Source of the DNA: a virus
Reading direction: 5' to 3' (one strand)
Length of the DNA stretch: 27,582 bases
IMG/VR virus record: IMGVR_UViG_3300032020_000038
Location: 1 to 27,582 of that record
Shown here in pieces: positions 1 to 6,774 of this stretch. Numbering within the stretch: the stretch's first letter is position 1; every line of letters begins with the position of its first letter. The position numbers and the translations under genes are program-made. A model generated the notes under the pieces. It saw only the letters and a program-made list of their open reading frames with translations, was not told the origin of the DNA and made no database searches.

Positions 1-38
1 TAATCATGTAGCAACACAGTGTTCGAGGCTGGTAACCT

Positions 39-127
39 GCGGGGTTGCCCTAGTCTGGTAGGGGGCAGGCCTGCTAAGCCTGTGGTCCTAACCGGCCGCG
101 CGGGTTCAAATCCCGCACCCCGCGCCA
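39..127 (+). tRNA. tRNA-Ser (GCU), host gene used as integration site
   Basis: The acceptor stem pairs GCGGGGU with ACCCCGC, followed by discriminator G and an encoded CCA. The anticodon stem CAGGC/GCCTG closes the loop CTGCTAA, giving anticodon GCU, which reads AGC and AGU serine codons. A long variable arm (type II tRNA) fits serine, and the T arm GCGGG-TTCAAAT-CCCGC is perfect. The gene stays whole because the viral attachment sequence restores its 3' half. The 38 bases before it are host flank with no feature I can support. Confidence 0.96.
62..127 (+). repeat. attL, left 66-bp attachment repeat
   Basis: This 3' part of tRNA-Ser, from the end of the D arm to the CCA, is identical base for base to 27456-27521. 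Identity stops at both edges (A-to-C changes begin at 61 and 128), which marks the shared core. In the excised circle the two copies would merge into one attP lying inside the integrase gene. Confidence 0.95.
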
Positions 128-362
128 CAGAACCTTCTTTTGCGAAAGAAGCTTCACCAAGAAAGGACTTTTGGGGTACTTCTGAAGTGATGGTTAGAGT
201 TGGGACGGTCCCGGGACTGTCCTGATGATGTTGAAGGGACGGTCCTAAGAGCAGACTGCTCAGAAAGTCGTTGAGGCCCTGATCCGCGCCCTGGGCGCGT
301 TTGCGCAGGAGTTCAGCAACTTCGTCTTTGAGCGTGATTCCAGTCATTCCTGGTTTTGGCAC
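62..362 (-). CDS. int: Integrase N-terminal fragment, int(N), separated from its catalytic part by integration
   Basis: Reading leftward from a GTG at 362 (or ATG at 347), this frame stays open through 78 codons into the attachment repeat, where it enters exactly the frame used by the catalytic fragment at the right end. Joining 128 to 27521 in a circle rebuilds one open gene of about 376 codons. This is the hallmark of SSV-type integrases. The start MTGITLKDEVAELLRKRA followed by a second helix looks like a small RHH or helical DNA-binding arm. The GTG start lies 4 bases after the stop of the 48-aa gene upstream and has AAGGA about 10 bases before it. In the integrated state the frame runs on through the tRNA and off the window edge without a stop, so the product is probably inactive. 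Confidence 0.88.
202..261. repeat. Cluster of palindromic sites within int(N), 75-135 bp from the att core
   Basis: Three copies of GGGACNGTCC occur at 202-211, 213-222 and 236-245, so starts are 11 and 23 bp apart, close to whole helical turns. The first copy is part of the perfect palindrome GGGACGGTCCC. A fourth, different palindrome, GAGCAG-A-CTGCTC, sits at 249-261. The one-base centres are too tight for RNA hairpins, so protein-binding sites are more likely. They could be integrase arm sites or an operator for int; both are inference. They also code for integrase residues, so chance and codon bias must be allowed for. Confidence 0.55.
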
Positions 363-366
363 GTTT

Positions 367-513
367 TCACGTTCCTTGTTGATTTCTTAGGTTGAGGGTG
401 AATTTGAAGTCTGCGAAGATCCAGGCGTCTTGGCGCCAGCGTTTTGCGGTCGCTGGATGAATTAGTTTCAGGATTCTATAGATTATGTATATTGCGTATG
501 TGCGTGTTTTCAT
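367..513 (-). CDS. 48-aa basic protein, upstream of integrase
   Basis: The product starts MKTRTYAIYIIYRILKLI and ends NLRNQQGT. It is basic and rich in aromatic residues, with no family I recognise. A GGGAG motif lies about 11 bases before the ATG, inside the end of the preceding small gene, whose stop is 4 bases upstream. Its own stop is 4 bases before the integrase GTG. This tight packing in a three-gene string is the main evidence that it is real. A DNA-bending or excision accessory role would fit the position, but nothing in the sequence shows it. Confidence 0.6.
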   Translation of the reverse strand: MKTRTYAIYIIYRILKLIHPATAKRWRQDAWIFADFKFTLNLRNQQGT

Positions 514-517
514 CGTT

Positions 518-652
518 TTATTCGCTCCCTGGAATATTCAGTTTGTAGTTTCTTGCGATTTCTCGGTCTGGCAACCTCCAGATTTCCCGTGTTTTATCAA
601 AGAAGTTTTCTAACTCTTCTAACTCTTCGTTTTCCAAGATTTCTGTTTCCAT
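518..652 (-). CDS. 44-aa acidic protein, first gene of the integrase operon
   Basis: The start ATG has GGAG 9 bases upstream and lies about 17 bases after the transcription start predicted from the TATA box at 690-699. The product begins METEILENEELEELENFF and is strongly acidic and helical in its first half, then turns basic (REIARNYKLN). No family is recognised. It heads a leftward operon with the 48-aa gene and the integrase. A partner or antagonist of the integrase is possible but is guesswork. Confidence 0.62.
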   Translation of the reverse strand: METEILENEELEELENFFDKTREIWRLPDREIARNYKLNIPGSE

Positions 653-660
653 TTTGGTTT

Positions 661-721
661 TCTCCGTTACGGAATACTGTAACACAAGTTAAATATAAAG
701 GCTGTTACTGAATTCTGTAAT
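661..721. promoter_or_regulatory. Bidirectional TATA promoter flanked by two 18-bp operators
   Basis: A central TTAAATATAA (689-698) reads as a TATA box on both strands. About 26 bp to the right is the ATG at 722, giving a leaderless rightward transcript; about 26 bp to the left is a start near 669, just before the GGAG and ATG of the leftward integrase operon. Two related inverted repeats, GTTACGGAATACTGTAAC (666-683) and GTTACTGAATTCTGTAAT (704-721), sit between the TATA box and each start. A protein bound there should block both directions, as in a lysogeny control region. The spacing is read from sequence; the control role is inference. Confidence 0.75.
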
Positions 722-883
722 ATGGGTGCTTTGAGCAAAACTGAACTGCAATTCGTTAAGGGAGATCTGAAGCCAACTGATGAGTATCGGAGAGTGTTGC
801 TGCACCGAATTAAGAAAAAGAGGGAGCAGATGGAAAAGGAGTTGCAGCTGATCACTGAGTTCCTGGAGAAGCATTCGACTTAA
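722..883 (+). CDS. 53-aa basic helical protein, leaderless
   Basis: The ATG lies about 26 bases after the TATA box with no room for a ribosome binding site, so translation is probably leaderless. The product starts MGALSKTELQFVKGDLKP, continues with a basic stretch (RRVLLHRIKKKREQ) and ends in an acidic helix. It resembles small archaeal proteins of the 'LSKTE-x-F ... YRRVLKHRI' kind that I recall without a known function. Its gene is the only one read rightward from the operator-flanked promoter, so it is a candidate regulator. Its last 32 bases overlap the end of the opposing gene. Confidence 0.7.
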   Translation: MGALSKTELQFVKGDLKPTDEYRRVLLHRIKKKREQMEKELQLITEFLEKHST

Positions 884-1097
884 GTTCTGCTTGCATGTCG
901 GTTAGGAAGTCTCGTGCTGTTGTGCTTCTGAGGGTCTCGAGGGCCTTGTCGACTTCGCCGAGGACCTTCTCCAACTGAGCCGTGTCTTTGACGTTTGAGA
1001 GAATCATTCTTGCCCAGGCCAGAGCCTGGAACGCCCCGCGTACATACTCCTTCAAAGCATGTTTCACCTGCAACTTCGGAACGCGTTCCGAAGCCAT
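852..1097 (-). CDS. Small helical protein of unknown function (81 aa or shorter)
   Basis: The product is mostly alpha-helical, with segments such as ALKEYVRGAFQALAWARMI and a later amphipathic helix around EKVLGEVDKALETL. No family is recognised. The ATG at 1097 overlaps a TATA-like TTTAAAA. If that box is used, the transcript would begin near 1074 and translation would start leaderless at TTG 1073 or GTG 1067, giving about 71-73 aa. A perfect 18-bp palindrome lies between these points. The 3' end overlaps the end of the rightward 53-aa gene, so the two are convergent. Confidence 0.6.
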   Translation of the reverse strand: MASERVPKLQVKHALKEYVRGAFQALAWARMILSNVKDTAQLEKVLGEVDKALETLRSTTARDFLTDMQAELKSNASPGTQ

Positions 1098-1123
1098 TTA
1101 AAAGCGGGTTTGGAACGGATTCC
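1075..1123. promoter_or_regulatory. TATA-like box between two operator-like palindromes
   Basis: TTCGGAACGCGTTCCGAA (1075-1092) is a perfect 18-bp palindrome. GGAACGGATTCC (1112-1123) is a related inverted repeat 34 bp away, and TTTAAAA (1097-1103) lies between them. The layout copies that of 661-721. The second site extends into ATTCCGTAA, which also occurs in the complement of the operator at 666-683, so one regulator family may act at both places. The role is inferred from the arrangement. Confidence 0.6.
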
Positions 1124-1157
1124 GTAAGGGCGGTGTGTGAGAGCAGGGTGAAAGTGG

Positions 1158-2663
1158 TTATTGTTGATGCTGATCGAGGAGTTGGATGAAACTAAGCGCC
1201 GCGTCATTCTTCCAGAAGAGGTACACTTTGGGCTGTGCCAGGATGCTCAGGGTTTGAAGCATTCTTGCCAGGCGCTGCGGATCAGCTTTGTCGAGGACGT
1301 CAAGGAATTCTTCCTTTGAGGGCATTGGTTTGTGGCAGGCCATGAGTCTGCGGCGCCAAATGCAGTTGCTCGAGGCGTATTTACGAAGGACGTCTTTTGC
1401 CTTAGTGATCAATTCTGGGTCCTGCTGGAGTTTGTGAGTGTTGTAGGTTTGGCTGCTGAGAAAGGTCAGGCTGAAGCCCAGCTGCTCGAGTTCGGCGAGG
1501 ACCTTGAGCATGCGGCGGTCAGGCGTGGATGTGGCGATTTTTCGCATGCCCGCGTGCTCAAAGAAGGGATTATAGCGGGCCATAACGGCTATAGATTCTA
1601 CGTAGGGTCTGCCGCATTTTAGGAGTGTATCCTTGACGAGTTTGGCTCCCAAGCCCATGGTACGATATTTTGGGTGCACCACAACGCGGCGGATCAAGTT
1701 CCAGTCCTTGTTGAGTTCCTTTAGCATGATTTTGCGGCCAACAGCCAGGAGTCTGCCCAGGGCGATCCAGCCGGGTGAGCTGTAAACTATGGCGCCTACG
1801 AGCTCGTCTCCACGTTTGAGCGCGAAGACCTTGTGGACCACGGGAAGATTCTTGCTGTCGCGGTAGTGGAAACCTGCGAGCTGAGCATAGTCCTTGAGAC
1901 TCGCCTTTTCAATTCGCATCTCCCTGGTGAGAGTGCACTCTTCAGCTGCCTTGTTGTCGTAATAGTCGACGCTGATCTCACGGCCATAACGCTTGTGAAT
2001 GTGCACTGAAGGCGCCAGATCCGCAAAGAGGTCCGTGTGGGTTGTGGCTGCCAGGACAGCGCGGCCGTGTGCTCGAGCCTGCTTCTGCAGGTTGAACGCT
2101 ACAATCTTGGCTGTATCTCGGTCCAGGGTTGCAGCGAATTCGTCAAGGACCCACCACTGCGTTTGGGATTCGATGAGTTTGGCTATGCGATACCGGTATT
2201 TCTGGCCGTCGCTGAGCTCTTTGAAGCGCCTAACAAACAGGAAGGCGTCGTTTAAGCCGACTCGCGAGAGCAGCTCCAAACCTTCTTCTACGGTTTTACC
2301 GAGAGTATCGATGAGCGGTTTGTCCGGGTCCACGTCGACGTCGGAGACATTGATGACTTCTCCGAGCTCAGGATTCTCACGTATGTCTTGTGAGATAACT
2401 TTGAGCAATACGGATTTGCCGCTACCCGAGTCGCCAGTGATGAGCACGATATCCTTAGGTCCGATCTTCAGCTCCACATTGTCGTATATAGTGAATTTCT
2501 GCTCCTGGTCAACACCAACACCAAAAGCCTCAGAGACCGCGATGGTGCGCGGCGTGATAGCCGTGGCGGTCTTGTAAGCAATATCTACAACGAACTGACC
2601 AGTCTGCTTATCATAACGCCTCACTTTGCCAGTGATCTCGAAATGCTCTTTTCGACGTCTCAT
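1158..2663 (-). CDS. ABC-type ATPase fused to GNAT acetyltransferase domain (COG2401-like)
   Basis: The first half is an ABC ATPase: Walker A GDSGSGKS at residues 77-84, signature LSDGQKYR at 150-157, Walker B WWVLDEFAA at 170-178 and the switch His in ATTHTD near 209. There are no membrane segments, so it is not a transporter by itself. From about residue 245 comes a GNAT domain with the acetyl-CoA loop RTMGLGAKL (334-342) and a later NPFFEHAGM. A C-terminal region of about 100 residues is unassigned. The layout matches COG2401, which is known in archaea and of unclear role. The ATG overlaps the terminase stop (ATGA), so the two are translationally coupled. Modification of DNA or of a virion protein during packaging is speculation. 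Confidence 0.88.
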   Translation of the reverse strand: MRRRKEHFEITGKVRRYDKQTGQFVVDIAYKTATAITPRTIAVSEAFGVGVDQEQKFTIYDNVELKIGPKDIVLITGDSGSGKSVLLKVISQDIRENPELGEVINVSDVDVDPDKPLIDTLGKTVEEGLELLSRVGLNDAFLFVRRFKELSDGQKYRYRIAKLIESQTQWWVLDEFAATLDRDTAKIVAFNLQKQARAHGRAVLAATTHTDLFADLAPSVHIHKRYGREISVDYYDNKAAEECTLTREMRIEKASLKDYAQLAGFHYRDSKNLPVVHKVFALKRGDELVGAIVYSSPGWIALGRLLAVGRKIMLKELNKDWNLIRRVVVHPKYRTMGLGAKLVKDTLLKCGRPYVESIAVMARYNPFFEHAGMRKIATSTPDRRMLKVLAELEQLGFSLTFLSSQTYNTHKLQQDPELITKAKDVLRKYASSNCIWRRRLMACHKPMPSKEEFLDVLDKADPQRLARMLQTLSILAQPKVYLFWKNDAALSFIQLLDQHQQ

Positions 2664-4168
2664 ATTGGAACCACCGCTATGAACGGTTCAGGTACAGCTC
2701 CAGTGCTGGCTACACAGGCTAAGGCAATCGACCAAAACCGGTCGTCATGCGTTCCCTGCGGGTGCGAGAAACTGTAGATTTCGGTTCCAGGTCTTTGCTC
2801 CCATTGCTCCGCGTTCAATTCCGCCTGAACATCCATATCCAATGGTAATTCGAATTGACGTCTGGCTTCTTGAGGTGGCACCCCTTTGTCGCTTTCTCGA
2901 ACAGACATCATTTTCTGTTTCAGATAACCAGCCATGCCATGTTTTGCAGGCAAAGAGAAGTCTATTCCCCTGAGGCCTGGAAACTCGCATTTTTTGATTT
3001 CCTCATCCATGCCCAAAGTGCCACTATGGTCGTAGTAAACTGCATTGACAGACTTCCAGCGATCACAAAGTGACTTTATGTAGGCCATCTGAGTGACATA
3101 AGGCGTCCCCAGAGGAAATTGCTTGCAATGTACCAACACGAGAACATCTTTTCTCTTGTCCACTACAGAGACCACACCAGGATCTCTTTCCCTGCCGAGG
3201 TCCCAGCCGACGTAAAATTCACCTGTGATGGCATCTTCGAACATGACGAAGCCAAGTTCTTCATTTTGGCATTTGATGATCAAGCTGCTTGGCAAATACG
3301 CGGTTTCATCGTCCACGAAGCTACATTCCATCTCCCTTTTCCATCGCCAGGTCTCACCCGCGTACTGCTCACGCATAGCGTCAACTTGCTGCGGATCGAG
3401 TGGACCCTTAGGTTTCAGAGCATTTTCCCATGTGAGAAAGTACCGAGGCGGATCATGATTCGCAGTATCAAGCTTGCAAGGGCGGTTTGCACACCGTTCG
3501 TGGATATTTCCACTGAATTTGAAGTTCTGATCATAACACATTTTCCAGTAGACGCTGTCTTTGTTCCAAGGTGTGCTTGCAACGTTAATGTATACTATTC
3601 GAGTGAGAGTCATAGGCAGGAGAGCGCTGAGCCAGAGGTCCTTATCCTTGCGAATGAAATTCATCTCATCAATGCTGACCTTTCGAGGGCCGTGACCCCG
3701 GATCGTGAAGGGCTCCGGCACCTCAGCAAGAATCATCGAGCCATTTTTGAAGCGAATAATTGTTTGGAGCTGCTCGAGAATCAATGCTTTGTAGGTTTTG
3801 CGGTCCATGCGAGCTAAATGATCGTGCAGACCTCCTTCACCCTGGAAGTAAATTTCTTTCGTCTGTTGAAATTTCGGCATGATCACGAGAATCTTAGATT
3901 GCGGATGCGTCGCTGCATAATGTATGTCGCTGCCGCTCATGACTGTGGTTTTTCCTGCTCGTCGACACCAACGAAGAACCTTCAAAGGGCTTGGATCGCG
4001 CAGAAACGCCGCTTGATAGGAATATGGTTTAAGATGTAGGATCTTCTCAAAGAATTTAACAGGATCTTTGGGAATCTTCAGGCCAGCGATTTTGGCTCTC
4101 CGCTTTTGCAGGCGTTCAATTTCGCGCCATAAAGTTGATGGGCTGCTGGGCAAGGTCTTCCAAGACAA
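2660..4168 (-). CDS. Terminase large subunit (TerL)
   Basis: This motor packages viral DNA into the prohead and cuts it. The ATPase domain shows Walker A RRAGKTT (69-75), Walker B VSIDEM (164-169, D167 and E168) and a coupling motif NVASTP (195-200). The RNase H-like nuclease domain follows, with likely metal ligands D323 (GWDLGRERDPG), D380 (YYDHSG) and D475/D476 (HDDRFW). At 502 aa the length is normal. The start is TTG at 4168 with only a weak GAGCGAT upstream; no ATG lies before the ATPase domain, so this start is likely but not certain. It follows the candidate small subunit by 5 bases. Confidence 0.95.
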   Translation of the reverse strand: MSWKTLPSSPSTLWREIERLQKRRAKIAGLKIPKDPVKFFEKILHLKPYSYQAAFLRDPSPLKVLRWCRRAGKTTVMSGSDIHYAATHPQSKILVIMPKFQQTKEIYFQGEGGLHDHLARMDRKTYKALILEQLQTIIRFKNGSMILAEVPEPFTIRGHGPRKVSIDEMNFIRKDKDLWLSALLPMTLTRIVYINVASTPWNKDSVYWKMCYDQNFKFSGNIHERCANRPCKLDTANHDPPRYFLTWENALKPKGPLDPQQVDAMREQYAGETWRWKREMECSFVDDETAYLPSSLIIKCQNEELGFVMFEDAITGEFYVGWDLGRERDPGVVSVVDKRKDVLVLVHCKQFPLGTPYVTQMAYIKSLCDRWKSVNAVYYDHSGTLGMDEEIKKCEFPGLRGIDFSLPAKHGMAGYLKQKMMSVRESDKGVPPQEARRQFELPLDMDVQAELNAEQWEQRPGTEIYSFSHPQGTHDDRFWSIALACVASTGAVPEPFIAVVPI

Positions 4169-4173
4169 ATCGC

Positions 4174-4494
4174 TCAGAGGCGATCCGGCTCCTCGCTCTT
4201 CAATTTGGCTAATGCTTTCTTGATCTCTTCAATGTCACTGAGTTTTTTCGGTCGTAGTGACAAGCCGAGTAGCTTGGCAGCCAACTTCATGTACTGCAAA
4301 CTGAGTTTTTCCTCGCCCTGCCCAGCGAATTTCTGAGCCAACTCGAAACATTCAGCGGCGAAAATCCTACACACTTTATCCCTTGCAACAAAAGATTCAG
4401 CCTCAATGAAGCTCTTTTTTTCCAGTTTTCGTGCCATTCTCGCAAAGGCATGGTAGGATTCCCGCAAAAAAAAAGAATTCTTTTTTTCTTGCAT
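4174..4494 (-). CDS. Small helical protein, candidate terminase small subunit
   Basis: This 106-aa product is basic, all helical and sits immediately before the large terminase, which is the usual place for the small, DNA-recognising subunit. There is no clear helix-turn-helix, so the call rests on position and size. The start ATG has GAAGG 7 bases before it. An odd feature near the start is a run of nine T on the coding strand (complement of 4466-4474), part of a 20-bp A/T palindrome around GAATTC; such T runs stop archaeal RNA polymerase or cause slippage. A later in-frame start at TTG or ATG would avoid it. Confidence 0.55.
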   Translation of the reverse strand: MQEKKNSFFLRESYHAFARMARKLEKKSFIEAESFVARDKVCRIFAAECFELAQKFAGQGEEKLSLQYMKLAAKLLGLSLRPKKLSDIEEIKKALAKLKSEEPDRL

Positions 4495-4496
4495 TT

Positions 4497-4754
4497 TCAG
4501 GCCTTCTGACCGAAAAAGGCGCCTAAGATGGTTCCAATGACAAGAGAGACAGCTGCGAAGATCTCAGAGCTGAATGTACGGAGTACAATGATGTGTGTGA
4601 TCTCCAGGATTGTTAGGGCGGTTAAGGCTGCTAACGCGAAGTAGATACCCAACAATAACTTCTGGCTTGGCGGCTCCTCCACGTATCGGACTTGGCCATG
4701 CGGACCCTTAACCTGGACCCGGCGCACTAACGCTTCCTTGATAACATTTCGCAT
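4497..4754 (-). CDS. Two-helix membrane protein, possible holin
   Basis: This 85-aa protein has a charged, proline-containing N-terminus and then two hydrophobic segments: LLLGIYFALAALTALTILEI (residues 33-52) and, after a charged turn, IFAAVSLVIGTILGAFFG (65-82). GGGGAG 6 bases before the ATG is a strong ribosome binding site. The first 28 bases overlap the end of the aspartic-protease gene. Size, topology and position among late genes would fit a holin or a membrane anchor, but archaeal lysis proteins are poorly known. Confidence 0.6.
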   Translation of the reverse strand: MRNVIKEALVRRVQVKGPHGQVRYVEEPPSQKLLLGIYFALAALTALTILEITHIIVLRTFSSEIFAAVSLVIGTILGAFFGQKA

Positions 4755-5182
4755 AAGCGTCTCCCCGTTACACGTATCAGCATGCTCACGACCTTAAAGC
4801 GACGGACTGGCTTCAAGATCTTTTTCCGTGCGACGTCCACTTGAAACTGCAGCAGCTCCATCACGTCACAGCCCAACAATGCGTTTTCATCCGCGTTGTT
4901 TATGGCTGCGAAAACCATCAAGCCCTCCCCGGCAACGTAAAGGTAAACATATGCGAGATCATTATCGATGATTCGCCCATCTGCAAGCTGAATTTTAGCG
5001 GTGCCACCCTTCACTAACTTAAGTTTCTTCGCGATTTTCTTGGGAATGACTGTGATGCTGGCGCCGGTGTCGACGCAAAAAGTCAATGTGCAGTTTAAAT
5101 CTCGATTGGCAGGGTTAGCTAACAGGCCTTCGATGTGAATGTCTTTTTTCTCTTTGCTTTGACGCAAAACAGCACGATTCAT
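4727..5182 (-). CDS. Retropepsin-like aspartic protease (clan AA)
   Basis: The catalytic motif FCVDTGASITVIP (residues 35-47) is the classic D-T-G-A/S of clan AA aspartic proteases, and LLGCDVMELL (102-111) is the matching hydrophobic-hydrophobic-Gly flap-side motif. With one such motif in 151 aa it must act as a dimer, like retroviral proteases. It resembles the archaeal AF_0612-type family. GGGAGG upstream of the ATG is a strong ribosome binding site, and the gene begins 2 bases after the hub gene stop. The provirus already has a serine-type prohead protease, so this second protease must have another task, such as trimming tail or other late proteins. That task is inference. Confidence 0.8.
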   Translation of the reverse strand: MNRAVLRQSKEKKDIHIEGLLANPANRDLNCTLTFCVDTGASITVIPKKIAKKLKLVKGGTAKIQLADGRIIDNDLAYVYLYVAGEGLMVFAAINNADENALLGCDVMELLQFQVDVARKKILKPVRRFKVVSMLIRVTGRRLCEMLSRKR

Positions 5183-5184
5183 GA

Positions 5185-6774
5185 TTAAATCCTCCCAATT
5201 TTGTACCGTGCAAGACCCGCTGTTTTGCTTCTCAAAGTGTACAAGTAGTCAGCAAGCAGCGGAGGTTCTTTACCGAGTTCAAGTGTTGTTTCCAGTGTTT
5301 GGGTTTCAGCGATAAGGTGGTACTCTATAGGCGCGACATGGTAGTAACCATCAACGTTTTCGTTTGGCAACGTAACCCAAATCTTGTCGCCGGCGAGAAT
5401 TGGCGTCGTTCCATAATCGATGATATCACTTGAAACCTTAATGTACTCCGCGGGGCTGCTGAGATTATCATACAGAGCTTTAGCCCTAAGCAGGCATTCA
5501 TTATCGCTGTGGAGCTCTTCATCCGTCTCTGGAAGTTCGCGGGATCCTGAGCCGTACGTGGCGCTCCATCGTGCACTGTTGAAGAAGAGGTTATCAACCC
5601 AGAAGCTGCCAGTGCCCGTTCCTGGAAAGTGCATGTCCCACATAACTTCGTTGATTATTTCCCAATTGAACCCTGCTTGGACAGATCCCCACTCGCTCTC
5701 GTATTTTTTTCCAACGTTGAATTTCTGCAGGTACCACTTGTCAGCTGCGATTTGAAATTCATGAGTTGCCCACTTGGCTGTGTTATCAACAAGGATCAAT
5801 GTGGCCTGTCCGCTGAAGGCGGATTCACGCCTAATCTGACATTGGAGCGAAGGGGAAGTCTTGCAGTTGGGTTGCCAACCAGACGGGATGATGAGGCGCA
5901 ATCGGCCGTAATAATCAGCTGTGCCCGTTGTGTGTTTGATCGAGTATGAGCCTGCAGCTTTGACCGAGCCATCGAGAGAAACACTCCCGGTTCCTGTGCC
6001 ACTGACCCAGTCATTCGGAGGCGTGGAGTCGATATCGAGGGTTTCAGTCCACGAGTCGCCATTAGTCGGGTACTTCTTCTCCGCAGCGCCATAAATGTAG
6101 ATCTTGTCTCTCTTGCGGAAAACGCTCTTTCGATACTCGCTTACCTCAAGTCTTTCGGAAAGACTAACAGATGAGGTCTTAGTGTTCTTAGGGAAGAACT
6201 CGAATTTTCCGTCAGGCGCCACACGGAAATCGTAACCGATAGTGCCACCTTTGTCAGCACTCTTCGCAATGAACTTCAAAATGTCAAAGACAGGTGTGTT
6301 CTCGTATTCGAGCTTAGTGTACGTAGTATCCGTGTCTTCAATGAGCTCAACCGAACTACGTACATGACTAAGGCCCACAAAATAATCAATGATGTCCTTG
6401 ACGATAGCCTCACCCTTCTGATTCTCATAAGTCTTGGTCACGACTCGACGGAAGAGACGCTCACCCCAACACCTGCCCAAGACCCTCAGGAAATTCTCGC
6501 TAAGAGCATTGGACTGAGCCTTAATTTCTTCAACCGTTATAGTAGCGATCAGCGGACAGTTGGCTCCTCTGCCCATGCTTATGCTGCCATCATCACCCAC
6601 AACTATAGGATAGGTTCCGCCTGGACTGTACTTCTTGTCAAAGTTCCGAAGCAAACAATCAAAGCTGGAAACCTCGTCAGTTGCGCCTAAATGCACTCTC
6701 AAATCTATTACGTCAGTTTGAGGCGGAGTCACAGAGCCAAGAACAACGGCGCAGACAGGTAGGGCTACGCTCAA
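5185..6774 (-). CDS. Tail/baseplate hub-like protein with inserted carbohydrate-binding-type domain
   Basis: The first 235 residues and the last 115 have the beta-rich pattern of phage hub proteins (gp27/gpD type), for example SERLEVSEYRKSVFRKRDKI before the insert and AGDKIWVTLPN after it. Between about residues 252 and 402 lies a jelly-roll-like beta sandwich (start DWVSGTGTGSVSLDGS, end SFWVDNLFFNSARW), typical of carbohydrate-binding modules. The start is TTG at 6774, overlapping the stop of the tape-measure-like gene as TTGA, with GGGGTTGA upstream. The position after that gene supports a hub role. The insert probably faces outward and could bind the archaeal cell surface; this is inference. 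Confidence 0.72.
   Translation of the reverse strand: MSVALPVCAVVLGSVTPPQTDVIDLRVHLGATDEVSSFDCLLRNFDKKYSPGGTYPIVVGDDGSISMGRGANCPLIATITVEEIKAQSNALSENFLRVLGRCWGERLFRRVVTKTYENQKGEAIVKDIIDYFVGLSHVRSSVELIEDTDTTYTKLEYENTPVFDILKFIAKSADKGGTIGYDFRVAPDGKFEFFPKNTKTSSVSLSERLEVSEYRKSVFRKRDKIYIYGAAEKKYPTNGDSWTETLDIDSTPPNDWVSGTGTGSVSLDGSVKAAGSYSIKHTTGTADYYGRLRLIIPSGWQPNCKTSPSLQCQIRRESAFSGQATLILVDNTAKWATHEFQIAADKWYLQKFNVGKKYESEWGSVQAGFNWEIINEVMWDMHFPGTGTGSFWVDNLFFNSARWSATYGSGSRELPETDEELHSDNECLLRAKALYDNLSSPAEYIKVSSDIIDYGTTPILAGDKIWVTLPNENVDGYYHVAPIEYHLIAETQTLETTLELGKEPPLLADYLYTLRSKTAGLARYKIGRI

Noticed and set aside
19-225. Rightward 68-codon frame over the tRNA
   Set aside because: It is an accidental open frame across the tRNA and the palindrome cluster, opposite to int(N).
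1999-2577. Rightward 192-codon frame opposite the ABC-GNAT gene
   Set aside because: Shadow of the leftward gene; Ser/Arg-rich composition typical of antisense frames.
3119-3817. Rightward 232-codon frame opposite terL
   Set aside because: It lies fully inside terL, whose ATPase and nuclease motifs are intact; no binding site or recognisable motif.
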